A DNA stretch of 64,000 nucleotides from an uncultured Bacilli bacterium (GTDB taxonomy: Bacteria; Bacillota_I; Bacilli_A; RF39; UBA660). Both the position numbers and the translations under genes were made by a program. Position 1 is the first letter of the stretch, and each line of letters opens with the position of its first letter. The stretch lies in contig CALWAL010000009.1 in the NCBI GenBank assembly GCA_944373145.1, forward strand, positions 1-64,000, read 5' to 3'. This document shows, piece by piece, positions 35,954 through 45,836 of the stretch. The notes under the pieces were generated by a model. It worked only from the letters and a program-made list of their open reading frames with translations, did no database searches and was not told where the DNA came from.

Positions 35954-37007
35954 TGTAAATTTTTCTTTGAATAATAGCTAAATCATTTTGCGCAAAACTT
36001 TGCCCAAAACCGGCTGCTGGTGTTAATACTTTTTGAATACCATACTCTTTTTCTAAAGCTTGATATAAATAATGATATGAAACATTTTGTCCAGTATAAC
36101 CTGATAAGTAAGCTTCAATGTTTTCAAGGCCGCTTAATAAATCTGTGCTTGGTGCCCATCCATCAGGATTTTCTTGAAGTTTGTGCTCAATATATTTATC
36201 TACTTCATCATTATATCGGTAAAGATATGCACTCATCATCGCACCATCTTGACTTAATCTTGGCAGTAATACTTGCTTAATAAAGTTTAGATATTTTAAG
36301 GTTTCTTCTTTTGAAACTTTTTCTCCAAAATTTAAATATTCATATAAATTTGATAAAACAATTGCATCAAAATTAATTCCTGCAGGCAAATTTTTATTTA
36401 AGCTGTAAAAATCACTTTCAATGAAAAACCATTCACTTTGTTTTATTTTTTCTTGTGTATCATAATATGTACTATTGTTGCTATAATAGTTATTAACTAT
36501 TTTGGCTTTTTGCGAATTCTTTTTTACATCTCTAAAAAAATATATACTCATAGCTTGATTATTATAGTCAAAAATATCATAAGCAATATCCCAAAAAGCG
36601 CGAACAGGAAGAGATAATTTATTAGCTATTTTTTGATATAAACGATAGTCCATAATACTACCATTATTATCTGCAATCATAAAATCCAGAAAATCTCTTC
36701 GTTTTAAATTTTCAAGAGCTACTTTTCTAAGTTCTAAAAAATATACATCTAATCGATTAATATCAAAAAAATATATTTTTTTGGCTCCGTTTTGGACTAA
36801 AGCAATGCCTTGATCACCAGAGGCACCTATTGTCAAGGCTGTATTAAAATTTTTCCCCATTGCTTCAATATATGTAGATGAGCATTCTGTTGTAATATTA
36901 TATAGCGGTGAATATGCTCCAAAATAATCTCCCCAACCATTTTGCAATCTAACAAGCATTTCTTTAGCATCTTTTTCAGCTGTAAAAATTGTTTTATCAT
37001 AAAGCAT
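35937..37007 (-). CDS. DUF3419-like protein, possible SAM-dependent transferase
   Basis: The 356-residue protein resembles the DUF3419/BtaA group. An early YNITTECSSTYIEAM segment is followed by NTALTIGASGDQGIALVQNG, a glycine-rich SAM-binding-like loop, and KKIYFFDINRLDVYFLELRK with the acidic ribose-binding end. BtaA-type enzymes transfer the 3-amino-3-carboxypropyl group of SAM to a lipid, but this protein is divergent and the substrate is unknown. It stands alone between a bidirectional terminator and gmk, which is divergent. Ribosome site AAGGAGTGAGG. Confidence 0.6.
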   Translation of the reverse strand: MLYDKTIFTAEKDAKEMLVRLQNGWGDYFGAYSPLYNITTECSSTYIEAMGKNFNTALTIGASGDQGIALVQNGAKKIYFFDINRLDVYFLELRKVALENLKRRDFLDFMIADNNGSIMDYRLYQKIANKLSLPVRAFWDIAYDIFDYNNQAMSIYFFRDVKKNSQKAKIVNNYYSNNSTYYDTQEKIKQSEWFFIESDFYSLNKNLPAGINFDAIVLSNLYEYLNFGEKVSKEETLKYLNFIKQVLLPRLSQDGAMMSAYLYRYNDEVDKYIEHKLQENPDGWAPSTDLLSGLENIEAYLSGYTGQNVSYHYLYQALEKEYGIQKVLTPAAGFGQSFAQNDLAIIQRKIYTKREK

Positions 37008-37103
37008 AGCCTCACTCCTTATGGGAAAATATTATAGAAAAAAATAAAAAGAAAGTCAATTTAAAAAAAATATGATATAATGGGTGTTATATGGGAGGCT
37101 AAT

Positions 37104-37781
37104 ATGATAAAAACAAAAAAACAAGGAAATTTAATTATTATTTCTGGTACAACTTGTGCCGGAAAAGGGACAGTTATCAAAAAAATATTAGAGAATCACA
37201 ATGATATAGTTTTATCAATATCTTACACATCTAGACCTAAAAGAGAAAATGAAATTGATGGAGTAGACTATTATTTTGTAAACTCAGAAGAATTTGAGGC
37301 AAAGATTGCTAATGGTGATTTTTTAGAATATGCAAAGGTTCAATATGGTTCTTATTATGGTACTCCTAAAGCAGAGATTATTGAACAATTAAATACTGGA
37401 AAAGACGTTATTCTTGAAATAGATGTTCAAGGCGCAAAACAGATAAAAGAGCTATTTCCAGAGACTGTTTTAATTTTTATTATGGCTCCGTCGATGGAAG
37501 AAGTAAAACGGAGAATAAAAATGCGCGGAGACGAAAATAATGAGCAAATAATTTCCCGCTTTAAAACAGCTTATAATGAGATTAACCAAATTAACAATTA
37601 TAATTATGTTGTAGTTAACGATGATTTACAAGAAGCTGTTAAGAAAGTAGAAGCTATTTTAATTAGCGAAAAATTACGTGTTGACCGAATTGAAGAAATG
37701 TTTGTTGAAAACCAAGAAGAAATCATTCATGAATTTTTAATAGATAAGGAATTAACTAATAGCGAAATAACAGTAGAATAG
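37104..37781 (+). CDS. gmk: Guanylate kinase
   Basis: The 225-residue kinase has the P-loop SGTTCAGKGT. The second position is Thr and the lid-side residue Cys, a variant of the usual GPSGxGK. GMP-binding residues lie in SYTSRPKRENEIDGVDYYFV and YGSYYGTP, and ILEIDVQGAKQIK is the Walker B region. It phosphorylates GMP to GDP. A C-terminal extension of about 20 acidic residues is present. The ATG at 37104 follows GGGAGGC. The next gene is eight bases away. Confidence 0.92.
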   Translation: MIKTKKQGNLIIISGTTCAGKGTVIKKILENHNDIVLSISYTSRPKRENEIDGVDYYFVNSEEFEAKIANGDFLEYAKVQYGSYYGTPKAEIIEQLNTGKDVILEIDVQGAKQIKELFPETVLIFIMAPSMEEVKRRIKMRGDENNEQIISRFKTAYNEINQINNYNYVVVNDDLQEAVKKVEAILISEKLRVDRIEEMFVENQEEIIHEFLIDKELTNSEITVE

Positions 37782-37789
37782 GTGATTAT

Positions 37790-38392
37790 ATGGGCATGAA
37801 ATACAAAAATTTGAAAGAATTATGTGATAGGAAAATTAACGTTCATTCTTTTGCCAGTATTAATAATTTTGAAGAATTAAAAAATTATGCTTCAAAAAAT
37901 GAAAAATTTTCTATGCGTTTTGATCGCGATTATGACTATCATCAATTACCTTTTTATAAATTTAATTGTAATGATTATAAAACCGTTGAAGAGCGTGATT
38001 TATATTTAGCACAGGTTATGGAAGAAGCTAAATCTTTAAATTGTAGTGTTTTGTGCGCTAATGGATATCTATACGATTGTGTACAAATATGTAATTTTGT
38101 TATAAAAATAGATGATAAATATAACTTTTTATTAGAATTTTCTACGAAAGAAGTATCTTTAAGGGAAATGTATGAATATCCTACTACGATTATTAGTGGT
38201 AATATTAAAGATAATTTAAAAGAGATGGCGTGGATTAGAAAAAATGATAATATTATTGATAACAATAATATTGAAAAAATTTTGAATTGGGCGTTTAAAC
38301 TTAATATTATTAACAAGAATATTGAAGCTACACTATATAAGAAAAAAGTAGGAATTTTGAAAGAAGATATTGCTTGTTGGCAGATTGATTAA
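37790..38392 (+). CDS. Hypothetical protein downstream of gmk
   Basis: I do not recognise this 200-residue protein. It is soluble, aromatic-rich, and has four cysteines in the middle (SLNCSVLCANGYLYDCVQICNF). The segment NEKFSMRFDRDYDYHQLPFY could be a nucleotide- or metal-binding loop, but no known motif is complete. It begins eight bases after gmk with AGGTGAT, so the two are co-transcribed. It ends at a bidirectional hairpin shared with htpG. Confidence 0.5.
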   Translation: MGMKYKNLKELCDRKINVHSFASINNFEELKNYASKNEKFSMRFDRDYDYHQLPFYKFNCNDYKTVEERDLYLAQVMEEAKSLNCSVLCANGYLYDCVQICNFVIKIDDKYNFLLEFSTKEVSLREMYEYPTTIISGNIKDNLKEMAWIRKNDNIIDNNNIEKILNWAFKLNIINKNIEATLYKKKVGILKEDIACWQID

Positions 38393-38420
38393 AAAAAGAT
38401 ATTTTAAATATCTTTTTTTA
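38393..38420. terminator. Bidirectional terminator
   Basis: AAAAAAGATATTT and its complement are adjacent, with A and T runs on each side. It serves the gmk operon and htpG. Confidence 0.8.
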
Positions 38421-40283
38421 CTTAGCTATAATATCACAAATTAGAGAACTAATCTCTGTTGGATTATCAATAGTTAATCCTTCGATTAATCGCGCTTGAG
38501 CGTATAATATTTTAGCATAATTATTTAAATCTTCCCCAGTTAAACTTTTAATTTTATTAGCAATTGGGTGATTAGCATTTATTTCCATTATTGCTTTGGC
38601 TTTAATTTTATTTTCATTTGGCATAACACTTAAAACTTTTTCCATTTCCATTGAAACAGGACCTTCAGTAGTTAAACATACAGGATGGGTTTTCAAACGA
38701 TTTGTAAATTTAACATCTTCAACAACTTCTTTAAGAGTATCTTTCATAACTTTTAAAGTGTCTTTATATTTTTCGTTTTCTTTTTGTATTTCTTCTTTTT
38801 CTTTTTCAGAATCTAATTCGACGTTTTCAGCACATACATTTGTAAAAGTTTTGCCCTCATATTCTACTAAAGCTTGGACTGTGAATTCGTCGGTGTATTC
38901 TGTTAAATATAGAATATCATATTTATCTTTTACACGTTCTACTTGTGGTAATAAATCAATTTTATCAACTGTTTCACCACATGCATAATAAATCTTATCT
39001 TGATTTTCGACTAGATCTTCAACGTACTCTTTTAAAGTAATCATTTTCTTTTTCTTAGCAGAGTAGAAAATAATTAAATCTTTTAAAGTATCCTTATTTA
39101 AACCAAAATTATTATAAATACCAAATTTTAATTGCATACCAAAGTCTTTAAAAAATTTTTCATATGCTTCACGGTCATTTTCTAACATATCTTCTAATTC
39201 GTGCTTAATTTTTTTCTCAATGTTTTTAGCAATTAATTGTAGTTGATGATCATGTTGTAATAATTCTCTTGAAATATTAAGTGATAAATCATCGCTATCA
39301 ACTAAACCTCTAACAAAACTAAAATAGTCAGGTAATAAATCAGCACACTTATCCATGATTAGAACTCCGTTCGAATATAATTCTAATCCTTTTTCATATT
39401 CTTTAGTGTAAAAATCATATGGTGCGTGCCCAGGAATGTAAAGTAGGGTATAGTAACTGCATTTACCTTCAACAAAAGAATGAATTGTTCTTATACTATT
39501 TTCATAATCAAAAAATTTTTCGTGATAAAAATTTTGATATTCTTCCTCTTTAATTTCTTTTTTATCTTTTTTCCATAAAGGAATCATACTGTTAATAGTC
39601 TCTTCAGAAATAATGTCCTCATATTCGTCTTTAGAGCCTTCTTTTAATTGTTTATGTCCAATATCCATAACAATGGGATATCTAATATAATCACTATATT
39701 TTTTTATAATTTGTCTAATTTTATTGATGTCTAAATATTCTGAATAATTTTCTTCTTCTGTATCTGATTTTATGGTAAGGGTAATTGTAGTACCAACATT
39801 TTCTTGAGTGCCATCGGTAATGGTATAACCATCAGCTCCACTTGATGTCCAAACGTGAGCACTATCATCAATAGGTTTACTTTCAACAATAATTTTATCG
39901 CTAACCATAAATGCAGAATAAAAACCTACACCAAATTGACCAATTATGTTCAAATCTTTGCTTTCTTTATTTAAAAGTTTGAAATCAAGTGAACCACTAC
40001 GAGCAATAGTTCCTAAATTATTTTCTAATTCTTCTTTACTCATTCCACAACCATTATCGCGTATGATAAGTTGGCGTTTATCTTTATTAACTTCAATTTT
40101 AATTTTAAAATCATCACGATTAATTTTTAATTTTTTATCGGTTAGTGCGCGATAATTAAGTTTATCAATTGCATCACTAGCATTTGAGATAAGTTCTCTT
40201 AAAAAAATTTCTTTATTAGTATATATGGAATTAATCATTAAATCTAACAACTTTTTTGATTCAGCTTTAAATTGTTTTTTCAT
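38418..40283 (-). CDS. htpG: Hsp90 chaperone HtpG
   Basis: The 621-residue protein is a complete HtpG. The GHKL ATPase domain has ELISNASDAIDKL, DNGCGM and GQFGVGFYSAFM. The middle domain has SRELLQ with the catalytic Arg, and the C-terminal dimer domain is present. It assists folding of client proteins under stress. A CIRCE operator 52-78 bases upstream of the start overlaps the promoter -35 region, so it belongs to the HrcA regulon here. In Bacillus subtilis htpG is not CIRCE-controlled. Confidence 0.97.
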   Translation of the reverse strand: MKKQFKAESKKLLDLMINSIYTNKEIFLRELISNASDAIDKLNYRALTDKKLKINRDDFKIKIEVNKDKRQLIIRDNGCGMSKEELENNLGTIARSGSLDFKLLNKESKDLNIIGQFGVGFYSAFMVSDKIIVESKPIDDSAHVWTSSGADGYTITDGTQENVGTTITLTIKSDTEEENYSEYLDINKIRQIIKKYSDYIRYPIVMDIGHKQLKEGSKDEYEDIISEETINSMIPLWKKDKKEIKEEEYQNFYHEKFFDYENSIRTIHSFVEGKCSYYTLLYIPGHAPYDFYTKEYEKGLELYSNGVLIMDKCADLLPDYFSFVRGLVDSDDLSLNISRELLQHDHQLQLIAKNIEKKIKHELEDMLENDREAYEKFFKDFGMQLKFGIYNNFGLNKDTLKDLIIFYSAKKKKMITLKEYVEDLVENQDKIYYACGETVDKIDLLPQVERVKDKYDILYLTEYTDEFTVQALVEYEGKTFTNVCAENVELDSEKEKEEIQKENEKYKDTLKVMKDTLKEVVEDVKFTNRLKTHPVCLTTEGPVSMEMEKVLSVMPNENKIKAKAIMEINANHPIANKIKSLTGEDLNNYAKILYAQARLIEGLTIDNPTEISSLICDIIAK

Positions 40284-40319
40284 TAATACAATCCTTCTTT
40301 CTTTTTTATTAACAATATA

Positions 40320-40361
40320 ATTCTATCACTAATATTAGCACTTGTCAATAATGAGTGCTAA
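40320..40361 (-). promoter_or_regulatory. CIRCE operator and promoter of htpG
   Basis: TTAGCACTT-N9-GAGTGCTAA at 40335-40361 is the HrcA-binding inverted repeat, one mismatch from the TTAGCACTC consensus. On the minus strand, the -35 TTGACA (40348-40343) starts inside it and a -10 TAGAAT (40325-40320) follows after 17 bases. HrcA binding would block transcription until heat stress. Confidence 0.92.
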
Positions 40362-40404
40362 TATTATTACTAAAAAAATAAATAATATAGATATTTCATC
40401 TTTA

Positions 40405-41961
40405 TTATTTATGTTTAATATTGGCTAGTTCAGCACTAACAGTAGGAATTAGACTGTAATCAAGCCCAACTAGTTCTTTAAAAACATGATTAAAGTCTGA
40501 CTGTGGATTTATTAAAATGCATTCTAGCTGATAAGCCAATCCAGCTGGTAATCCAGATATAATTTTATCGATGGGAAAATTACCTTCACGGATATAATCA
40601 ATCTCACTAAAGCGCCTTAAAGTGTAGAAAAATAAAATATTTCTTAAAAAGAATCTAATTAGAATATCTTCCAATTCAGTGATACTAGTTTCAGATGTAT
40701 CTCCAAAATGTTTGAAGACAAATTTTAATTTTTTTAAAGCGTTAGCTCTTTTATTTTCATAACCTTTTTGAAATAATAACTGTAATATCAAATTAGCCAT
40801 ATCGCCATTTGGTACTAAATATTGTGCTTTATATGATGGTAAATATATGCCTTTTAATAGTTCTGGATTTTCTTTTACAAGAATTTTTTCAATAGTAGTT
40901 TTATCATGAGCTTGAATGAAATCGCTTTCTCGATAAAAAGAGTGAGGAATTAAATTGGCATCCAATGTACATTTTGCTAAATAACCCGTTTTACTAGCAT
41001 ATAATGCTTCAAAAGCACACATGTTAACGATTCGTTTTATAAAACTGACATTGATACCATCAAAGTCTCTAACTTTAGCATACATACGGTCAACTGTTTC
41101 TTTTAAACGTTGACTATTTCTATTTTTACTTATTTTAGAATCATATATTAAGGCTATATCTAAATCAGAAAAATTAGAAACATAACCAAATTTTTTATAT
41201 AGTGGAAAAGATCCGTAAACGAAACATGAGCCCGAATATAAACTATTAGCTTCAAGCATCATTGAATATATATAGTCAGTTAATAGTAGATTAGAATCTA
41301 TATTTTTTTCTTGACGCAATAATTCTAATATGTTTTGAAACCTTTCAGAATTAATAATTAATGGAAATTCATCAGCTTTAACTAATCCACCTGTATATCC
41401 AATAAAAAGTGGTATATAATCCAATGCCTCGCATGTGACATTGTGGAAAGGCTCTTCAGACGTATTTTTCGTATGAATATGTCCGTGATAGTTATAACCA
41501 CTAGCATCAGCCTTAAAACTTTTGACAAGCAGTTTAAAATGTAAATCATCTCGACTGTCTTCTTTTAACGGTTCATGTGATAAATAATTATTATTTAATT
41601 TTACCGGCATAGTAAATATACCTTCAAAGCCCATTGTACCATAATGCTTTATAATATTAGGATTATCATGATTTCCTAAAATTAAATATTTGTGCCCATG
41701 GAGTCTATGTAGAAGGGAAGATATTTCATTGTTCTTAAAGCTAAAATCACCTAGAAAGATAACAATGTCATCTTCACCAACAGTGCTATTGTGTTGATTA
41801 ATAATATAATTATTCATTGTTTCTACATCTGGAAATTCTGAACGTTCATATAAAATAATGTTTGAATGAAAAAAATGTTGATCACTAATGACATAAATTT
41901 TTCTATTTGGATATTTTTGTGATAAGACATCATATATGTCTTTATAGTATGATATAGCCAT
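40405..41961 (-). CDS. Metallophosphoesterase fused to a nucleotidyltransferase-like domain
   Basis: The 518-residue protein has an N-terminal calcineurin-type phosphoesterase (about 20-205) with SDQHFFHSN, LGDFSF, LGNHDNP, and HGHIHTK, the metal ligands of the small-phosphodiesterase (COG4186-like) group. From about residue 235 comes a polymerase-beta-type nucleotidyltransferase core, GSFPLYKKFGYVSNFSDLDI, with the GS...DxD metal site, then a long helical region. The fusion suggests paired addition and removal of a nucleotide or phosphate on one substrate. Ribosome site AGAGGTGAT. No operon partner is visible. Confidence 0.72.
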   Translation of the reverse strand: MAISYYKDIYDVLSQKYPNRKIYVISDQHFFHSNIILYERSEFPDVETMNNYIINQHNSTVGEDDIVIFLGDFSFKNNEISSLLHRLHGHKYLILGNHDNPNIIKHYGTMGFEGIFTMPVKLNNNYLSHEPLKEDSRDDLHFKLLVKSFKADASGYNYHGHIHTKNTSEEPFHNVTCEALDYIPLFIGYTGGLVKADEFPLIINSERFQNILELLRQEKNIDSNLLLTDYIYSMMLEANSLYSGSCFVYGSFPLYKKFGYVSNFSDLDIALIYDSKISKNRNSQRLKETVDRMYAKVRDFDGINVSFIKRIVNMCAFEALYASKTGYLAKCTLDANLIPHSFYRESDFIQAHDKTTIEKILVKENPELLKGIYLPSYKAQYLVPNGDMANLILQLLFQKGYENKRANALKKLKFVFKHFGDTSETSITELEDILIRFFLRNILFFYTLRRFSEIDYIREGNFPIDKIISGLPAGLAYQLECILINPQSDFNHVFKELVGLDYSLIPTVSAELANIKHK

Positions 41962-42057
41962 AAATCACCTCTAAAATTCTACATAATATTTTATAATAAT
42001 ATTATAATTTAGTCAAAATTATTGAATTAATAAAGTAATAAATGCAGAATAAAAGTA

Positions 42058-43509
42058 TTAAATTTTAATATTATGATTTGCTGGCCCAAAAATAATGTTT
42101 CCATCTATATCAAATTGAGAGCCATGACATGGACAATCCCATGTTTTATTTTGATAGTTAAATGATAGATTACATTTCATATGAGGACATTTATTTAAAA
42201 CTTTATGTATTTGATTATTGTCGTCAATATATATTCCATACCAAACCCCATTTTCTTTTATAATCTTTACATTTTCTTGGTAAAAATTTTTATTTTTATT
42301 TGTTTTACTATTGATAAAAGAAATTCCATTCTTTATGTTATTTTGTAAAAAATTGGTAATATTTACTGTTTTTCTTAAAGGATTGAATAGTTTAGAATAT
42401 TGATTGTTTCTTTTCAAAATTAAATCACTAATAATTTTTCCAGCTAGAATACCGTTTGTCATACCCCAAGTGTTGTAACCAGTCGCAAGAAAAAGATTAT
42501 TGTCAATTTTACCAATTAGGGGTAAGTAATCAATGGTTATAATATCATGATTAGACCAACAATATGTTGGATAAAGTGAAAAATTGTTCTTCATAAAGCG
42601 AAGCATTTTTTCTTTTTCTTTTAAATTATTGATGCTTTTTCCAATATCATTGGTTTCGGATAACATAATAAATTGATTATTTTGGTAATATCGAAAAGAT
42701 AAAATTTTTTTATCAATGTTTATTGCGGTAATATTTTTAGTATCATTAATATAGCTTGATGTTAGAAATGATTTTTCTAAAGTAGTCTTAAAGGGAAAGA
42801 AAAAAGGAATGAGAAAGAAAGGGTAGTGACAAGCTAAAATAATTTTTTTAGCCTTTATATTAATGTTTTTATTTGTTGTGGCATGCCATAAATTATTTTT
42901 AAATTTTAAATTTATAATACGTGTTTTTTCATATATATCTATATACGGTGAAATAATGTGTGCTAATTGCAATACAAATTTAGTAGGGTGAAATACATAA
43001 GTATTTTTTACCCATAAACTTTTAATACAAGATATATTATCTATTGGTAAAATTTTACTTACATTTATATCTATATGATCAATTAAAAGATTGTAAATAT
43101 CATTTAATTTTTTAATGTTATTTTTTTTACTAGTAAAGAGATACGAATCTACTTCGTTAAAATCGCAATCTATGCGATGCTTTTTGATAATACTCTTGGC
43201 TAAATTAATAGCTTCAATTTGAGAATCTAGATATTTTATGGCTGTTTCTCGATTATATTCCTTTCTAATTTTTTTTAAATTGTCGTCTTGTAAATATGTT
43301 AATTTCCCAGTCGAGTGCGCAGTTGTTGCTTCGCATAATTGATTAGCTTCTACTAAAATAATTTTTTCTTTACTGTTTTTTAAAAAATATCCACAGCTTA
43401 TTCCAGTAATACCACCACCAATAATCAAAATATCACACTCTGTAGATGTTTCAATAGCTGGATAATTTATTCTTTTTATATCGTTTAGCCATACAGAAAT
43501 ATTTTTCAT
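42058..43509 (-). CDS. FAD-dependent oxidoreductase with Rieske domain
   Basis: The 483-residue protein has an N-terminal Rossmann FAD site (IIGGGITGISCG, about 28-40) of the glycine-oxidase/DAO type. The C-terminal domain of about 90 residues has the Rieske ligands CPH and CPCH (both about 440-465). The layout matches YhfW-type proteins of Bacilli, whose substrate is unknown. The start at 43509 is chosen for AGGTGAT; the frame stays open upstream into clpB but without a ribosome site. It follows clpB after a terminator, so read-through is limited. Confidence 0.85.
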   Translation of the reverse strand: MKNISVWLNDIKRINYPAIETSTECDILIIGGGITGISCGYFLKNSKEKIILVEANQLCEATTAHSTGKLTYLQDDNLKKIRKEYNRETAIKYLDSQIEAINLAKSIIKKHRIDCDFNEVDSYLFTSKKNNIKKLNDIYNLLIDHIDINVSKILPIDNISCIKSLWVKNTYVFHPTKFVLQLAHIISPYIDIYEKTRIINLKFKNNLWHATTNKNINIKAKKIILACHYPFFLIPFFFPFKTTLEKSFLTSSYINDTKNITAINIDKKILSFRYYQNNQFIMLSETNDIGKSINNLKEKEKMLRFMKNNFSLYPTYCWSNHDIITIDYLPLIGKIDNNLFLATGYNTWGMTNGILAGKIISDLILKRNNQYSKLFNPLRKTVNITNFLQNNIKNGISFINSKTNKNKNFYQENVKIIKENGVWYGIYIDDNNQIHKVLNKCPHMKCNLSFNYQNKTWDCPCHGSQFDIDGNIIFGPANHNIKI

Positions 43510-43549
43510 AAAATCACCTAATTTATTATGAACTTTATTTTTTATAAAT

Positions 43550-43585
43550 AAACAAAAAAGAAAGACTTTTATAATTGTCTTTCTA
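43550..43585 (-). terminator. clpB terminator
   Basis: On the minus strand AGAAAGAC and GTCTTTCT pair across ten bases, followed by six T. It overlaps the clpB stop. Confidence 0.8.
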
Positions 43586-45685
43586 TTTTGTTGTAATTGA
43601 AAATGTTTTATCATAATCAACCAAAATTTTATCATTTGGTTTAATTTCTCCATTAATTATTTTTTTGGCAAGCATTGTTTCAATCGTTTTACTTATCAGT
43701 CTTTTTAAAGGCCTTGCCCCATAATTGATATCGTATCCTTCTTCAATTAATTCTTTTCTAGCTTTATCTGTTAATTCAATAGTTATGTTGATGTCTTTTA
43801 ACCTATTTTCAATCTCCACAATAATTTTATCTAATATTTTATTAGTTGCCTCCTTAGTTAATGAGTTAAATATAATGATTTCATCAATACGATTAATAAA
43901 TTCTGGTCTAAAATATTGTTTTACTTCATTCATAACTAAATTAGTTTTGCCATTTAAGATACATTCACTTCCAAGATTAGATGTCATAATAATAATTGTG
44001 TTTTTGAAGTCGACTGTTCGTCCGTTAGAATCAGTACAACGTCCGTCATCAAGTATCTGTAAAAGTAAATTTAAGACTTCTGGGTGAGCTTTTTCTACTT
44101 CATCAAATAGGACAATACTATATGGATTACGTCTTACTGCTTCAGTAAGTTGTCCTCCTTCTTCATATCCAACGTATCCTGGAGGAGAGCCAATTAAACG
44201 GCTAACACTGTATTTTTCCATATATTCGCTCATATCAATTCGAATCATATGCCTTTCATCGTCAAATAACTCATAAGCAAGTGTTCTAGCGACCTCTGTT
44301 TTACCAACACCTGTTGGTCCTAAAAACAAGAAAGAGGCGATTGGTCGATTCGGATCTTTAATGCCACTACGTGATTTAATGATTACATCACTTACTAGCT
44401 TTAAAACTTCATCTTGGCCCATAACGCGTTTTTTCATATTATCTTCAAGCTTTAATAATTTTTCCTTTTCGCTACTAATCAATTTTGCCACAGGGATATT
44501 TGTCCATTTAGCAATAATTTTTGCAATATCATTACTTGTAACGGTATCACTTAATATTTTATTCTTTTCAATATTATTTAAATTTTCTAATTCTTTTTCT
44601 AAACGTGGAATTTCACCGTGTTTTAAAATAGCTGCTTTTCTTAAATCATAATTATTTTCAGCTTGTTCTAATTCAAATCGTGCTTTCTCAATTTCTTTTT
44701 TCTTCTTTTTGATATCATCATTTAATGATTTTTCACGATTCCATGCTTCGGTTAATTCTTTTTCTTTTTCTTTTAAAGATATTAATTGATTATTTATATC
44801 TTCTTTGCGTTTTTTAGAAATATCATCTTTTTCTTTTTTTATAGCTTCTTTTTCAATTTCGAGACGCATTATTTTATGGGTTAAATTGTCTAGTTCGACT
44901 GGTACTGAATCCATTTGTACTCTAATGGTAGCACAAGCTTCATCTACCAAATCAATAGCTTTATCTGGAAGATAACGATCAGTTATGTATCTATTAGATA
45001 ATGTTGCTGCAGAAATTAAAGCTTTATCTTGAATAGAGACACCATGATGTATTTCAAAACGTTCTTTAAGTCCTCTTAAAATTGTGATAGTATCCTCAAC
45101 TGTTGGCTCAGAAACTTTGACTTTTTGAAATCTCCTTTCAAGAGCTCCATCTTTTTCGATATATTTACGATATTCATTTAAAGTAGTTGCACCGATTAAA
45201 TGAATCTCACCGCGAGCCAGCATTGGTTTTAGAATATTTGAAGTGTCCATAGCACCTTCCATATTACCTGTACCAACAATAGTATGAATTTCATCAATAA
45301 ACATGATTATGTTTCCATCACTTTTTTTGACTTCATTTAAAACATTTTTTAGTCTTTCTTCAAATTCTCCACGATATTTAGCACCAGCTACTAAAGCGGC
45401 CATATCTAATTCCCAAATTATTTTGTTTTTAAGGCTGTTTGGAACATCGCCTTTAATAATTCTTAGTGCTAAACCTTCAACAATAGCGGTTTTACCAACG
45501 CCTGGTTCACCGATTAAAACTGGATTATTTTTTGTTTTTCTTGATAAAACACGGGTGATACTACGAATTTCTTCATCTCTGCCGATAACAGGATCTATTT
45601 TTCCAGCTTTAGCATCTTCAATGATATTCCGACCATACTTTTCTAAAACATTTTCATTTTCTTCATTATTTTGATATCCATGCAT
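43583..45685 (-). CDS. clpB: ClpB disaggregase lacking the N-terminal domain
   Basis: The 700-residue AAA+ protein has both ATPase modules (Walker A GEPGVGKT at about 59-66 and GPTGVGKT in module 2) and a long coiled-coil middle domain with many charged residues. That makes it ClpB rather than ClpC or ClpA. It starts only 13 residues before the first module ([20 protein letters not shown]); the roughly 145-residue Clp_N substrate-recruiting domain is absent. The start is the ATG after GAGGTGAT. It is controlled by a CIRCE site. With the DnaK system it would still disaggregate proteins. Confidence 0.93.
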   Translation of the reverse strand: MHGYQNNEENENVLEKYGRNIIEDAKAGKIDPVIGRDEEIRSITRVLSRKTKNNPVLIGEPGVGKTAIVEGLALRIIKGDVPNSLKNKIIWELDMAALVAGAKYRGEFEERLKNVLNEVKKSDGNIIMFIDEIHTIVGTGNMEGAMDTSNILKPMLARGEIHLIGATTLNEYRKYIEKDGALERRFQKVKVSEPTVEDTITILRGLKERFEIHHGVSIQDKALISAATLSNRYITDRYLPDKAIDLVDEACATIRVQMDSVPVELDNLTHKIMRLEIEKEAIKKEKDDISKKRKEDINNQLISLKEKEKELTEAWNREKSLNDDIKKKKKEIEKARFELEQAENNYDLRKAAILKHGEIPRLEKELENLNNIEKNKILSDTVTSNDIAKIIAKWTNIPVAKLISSEKEKLLKLEDNMKKRVMGQDEVLKLVSDVIIKSRSGIKDPNRPIASFLFLGPTGVGKTEVARTLAYELFDDERHMIRIDMSEYMEKYSVSRLIGSPPGYVGYEEGGQLTEAVRRNPYSIVLFDEVEKAHPEVLNLLLQILDDGRCTDSNGRTVDFKNTIIIMTSNLGSECILNGKTNLVMNEVKQYFRPEFINRIDEIIIFNSLTKEATNKILDKIIVEIENRLKDINITIELTDKARKELIEEGYDINYGARPLKRLISKTIETMLAKKIINGEIKPNDKILVDYDKTFSITTK

Positions 45686-45708
45686 AAACTTTATCACCTC
45701 ACATAATA

Positions 45709-45749
45709 ATTATAGCATATTTTTAGCACTTGTCAATAGCGAGTGCTAA
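45709..45749 (-). promoter_or_regulatory. CIRCE operator and promoter of clpB
   Basis: TTAGCACTT-N9-GAGTGCTAA at 45723-45749 is almost identical to the htpG site, including part of its spacer. On the minus strand, TTGACA (45736-45731) and TATAAT (45714-45709) form the promoter, 16 bases apart, with the operator over the -35 box. Confidence 0.92.
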
Positions 45750-45804
45750 AAAATAATTATAAATTACTAAATAAATAGGGGATAAATATTATTGCTTTAG
45801 TTAT

Positions 45805-45836
45805 TAAAAAAACATATTGAACAATATGTTTTTTTA
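45805..45836. terminator. Terminator of the SDR gene
   Basis: AAAAACATATTG and CAATATGTTTTT pair across AA and overlap the SDR stop codon. Confidence 0.8.

Noticed and set aside
38596..38988. Plus-strand frame inside htpG
   Set aside because: It is antisense to a fully conserved chaperone and shows Ser/Phe-rich shadow composition.
43510..43653. Longer N terminus for the Rieske oxidoreductase overlapping clpB
   Set aside because: No ribosome site for the upstream ATG, while AGGTGAT precedes the ATG at 43509 and a terminator lies in between.
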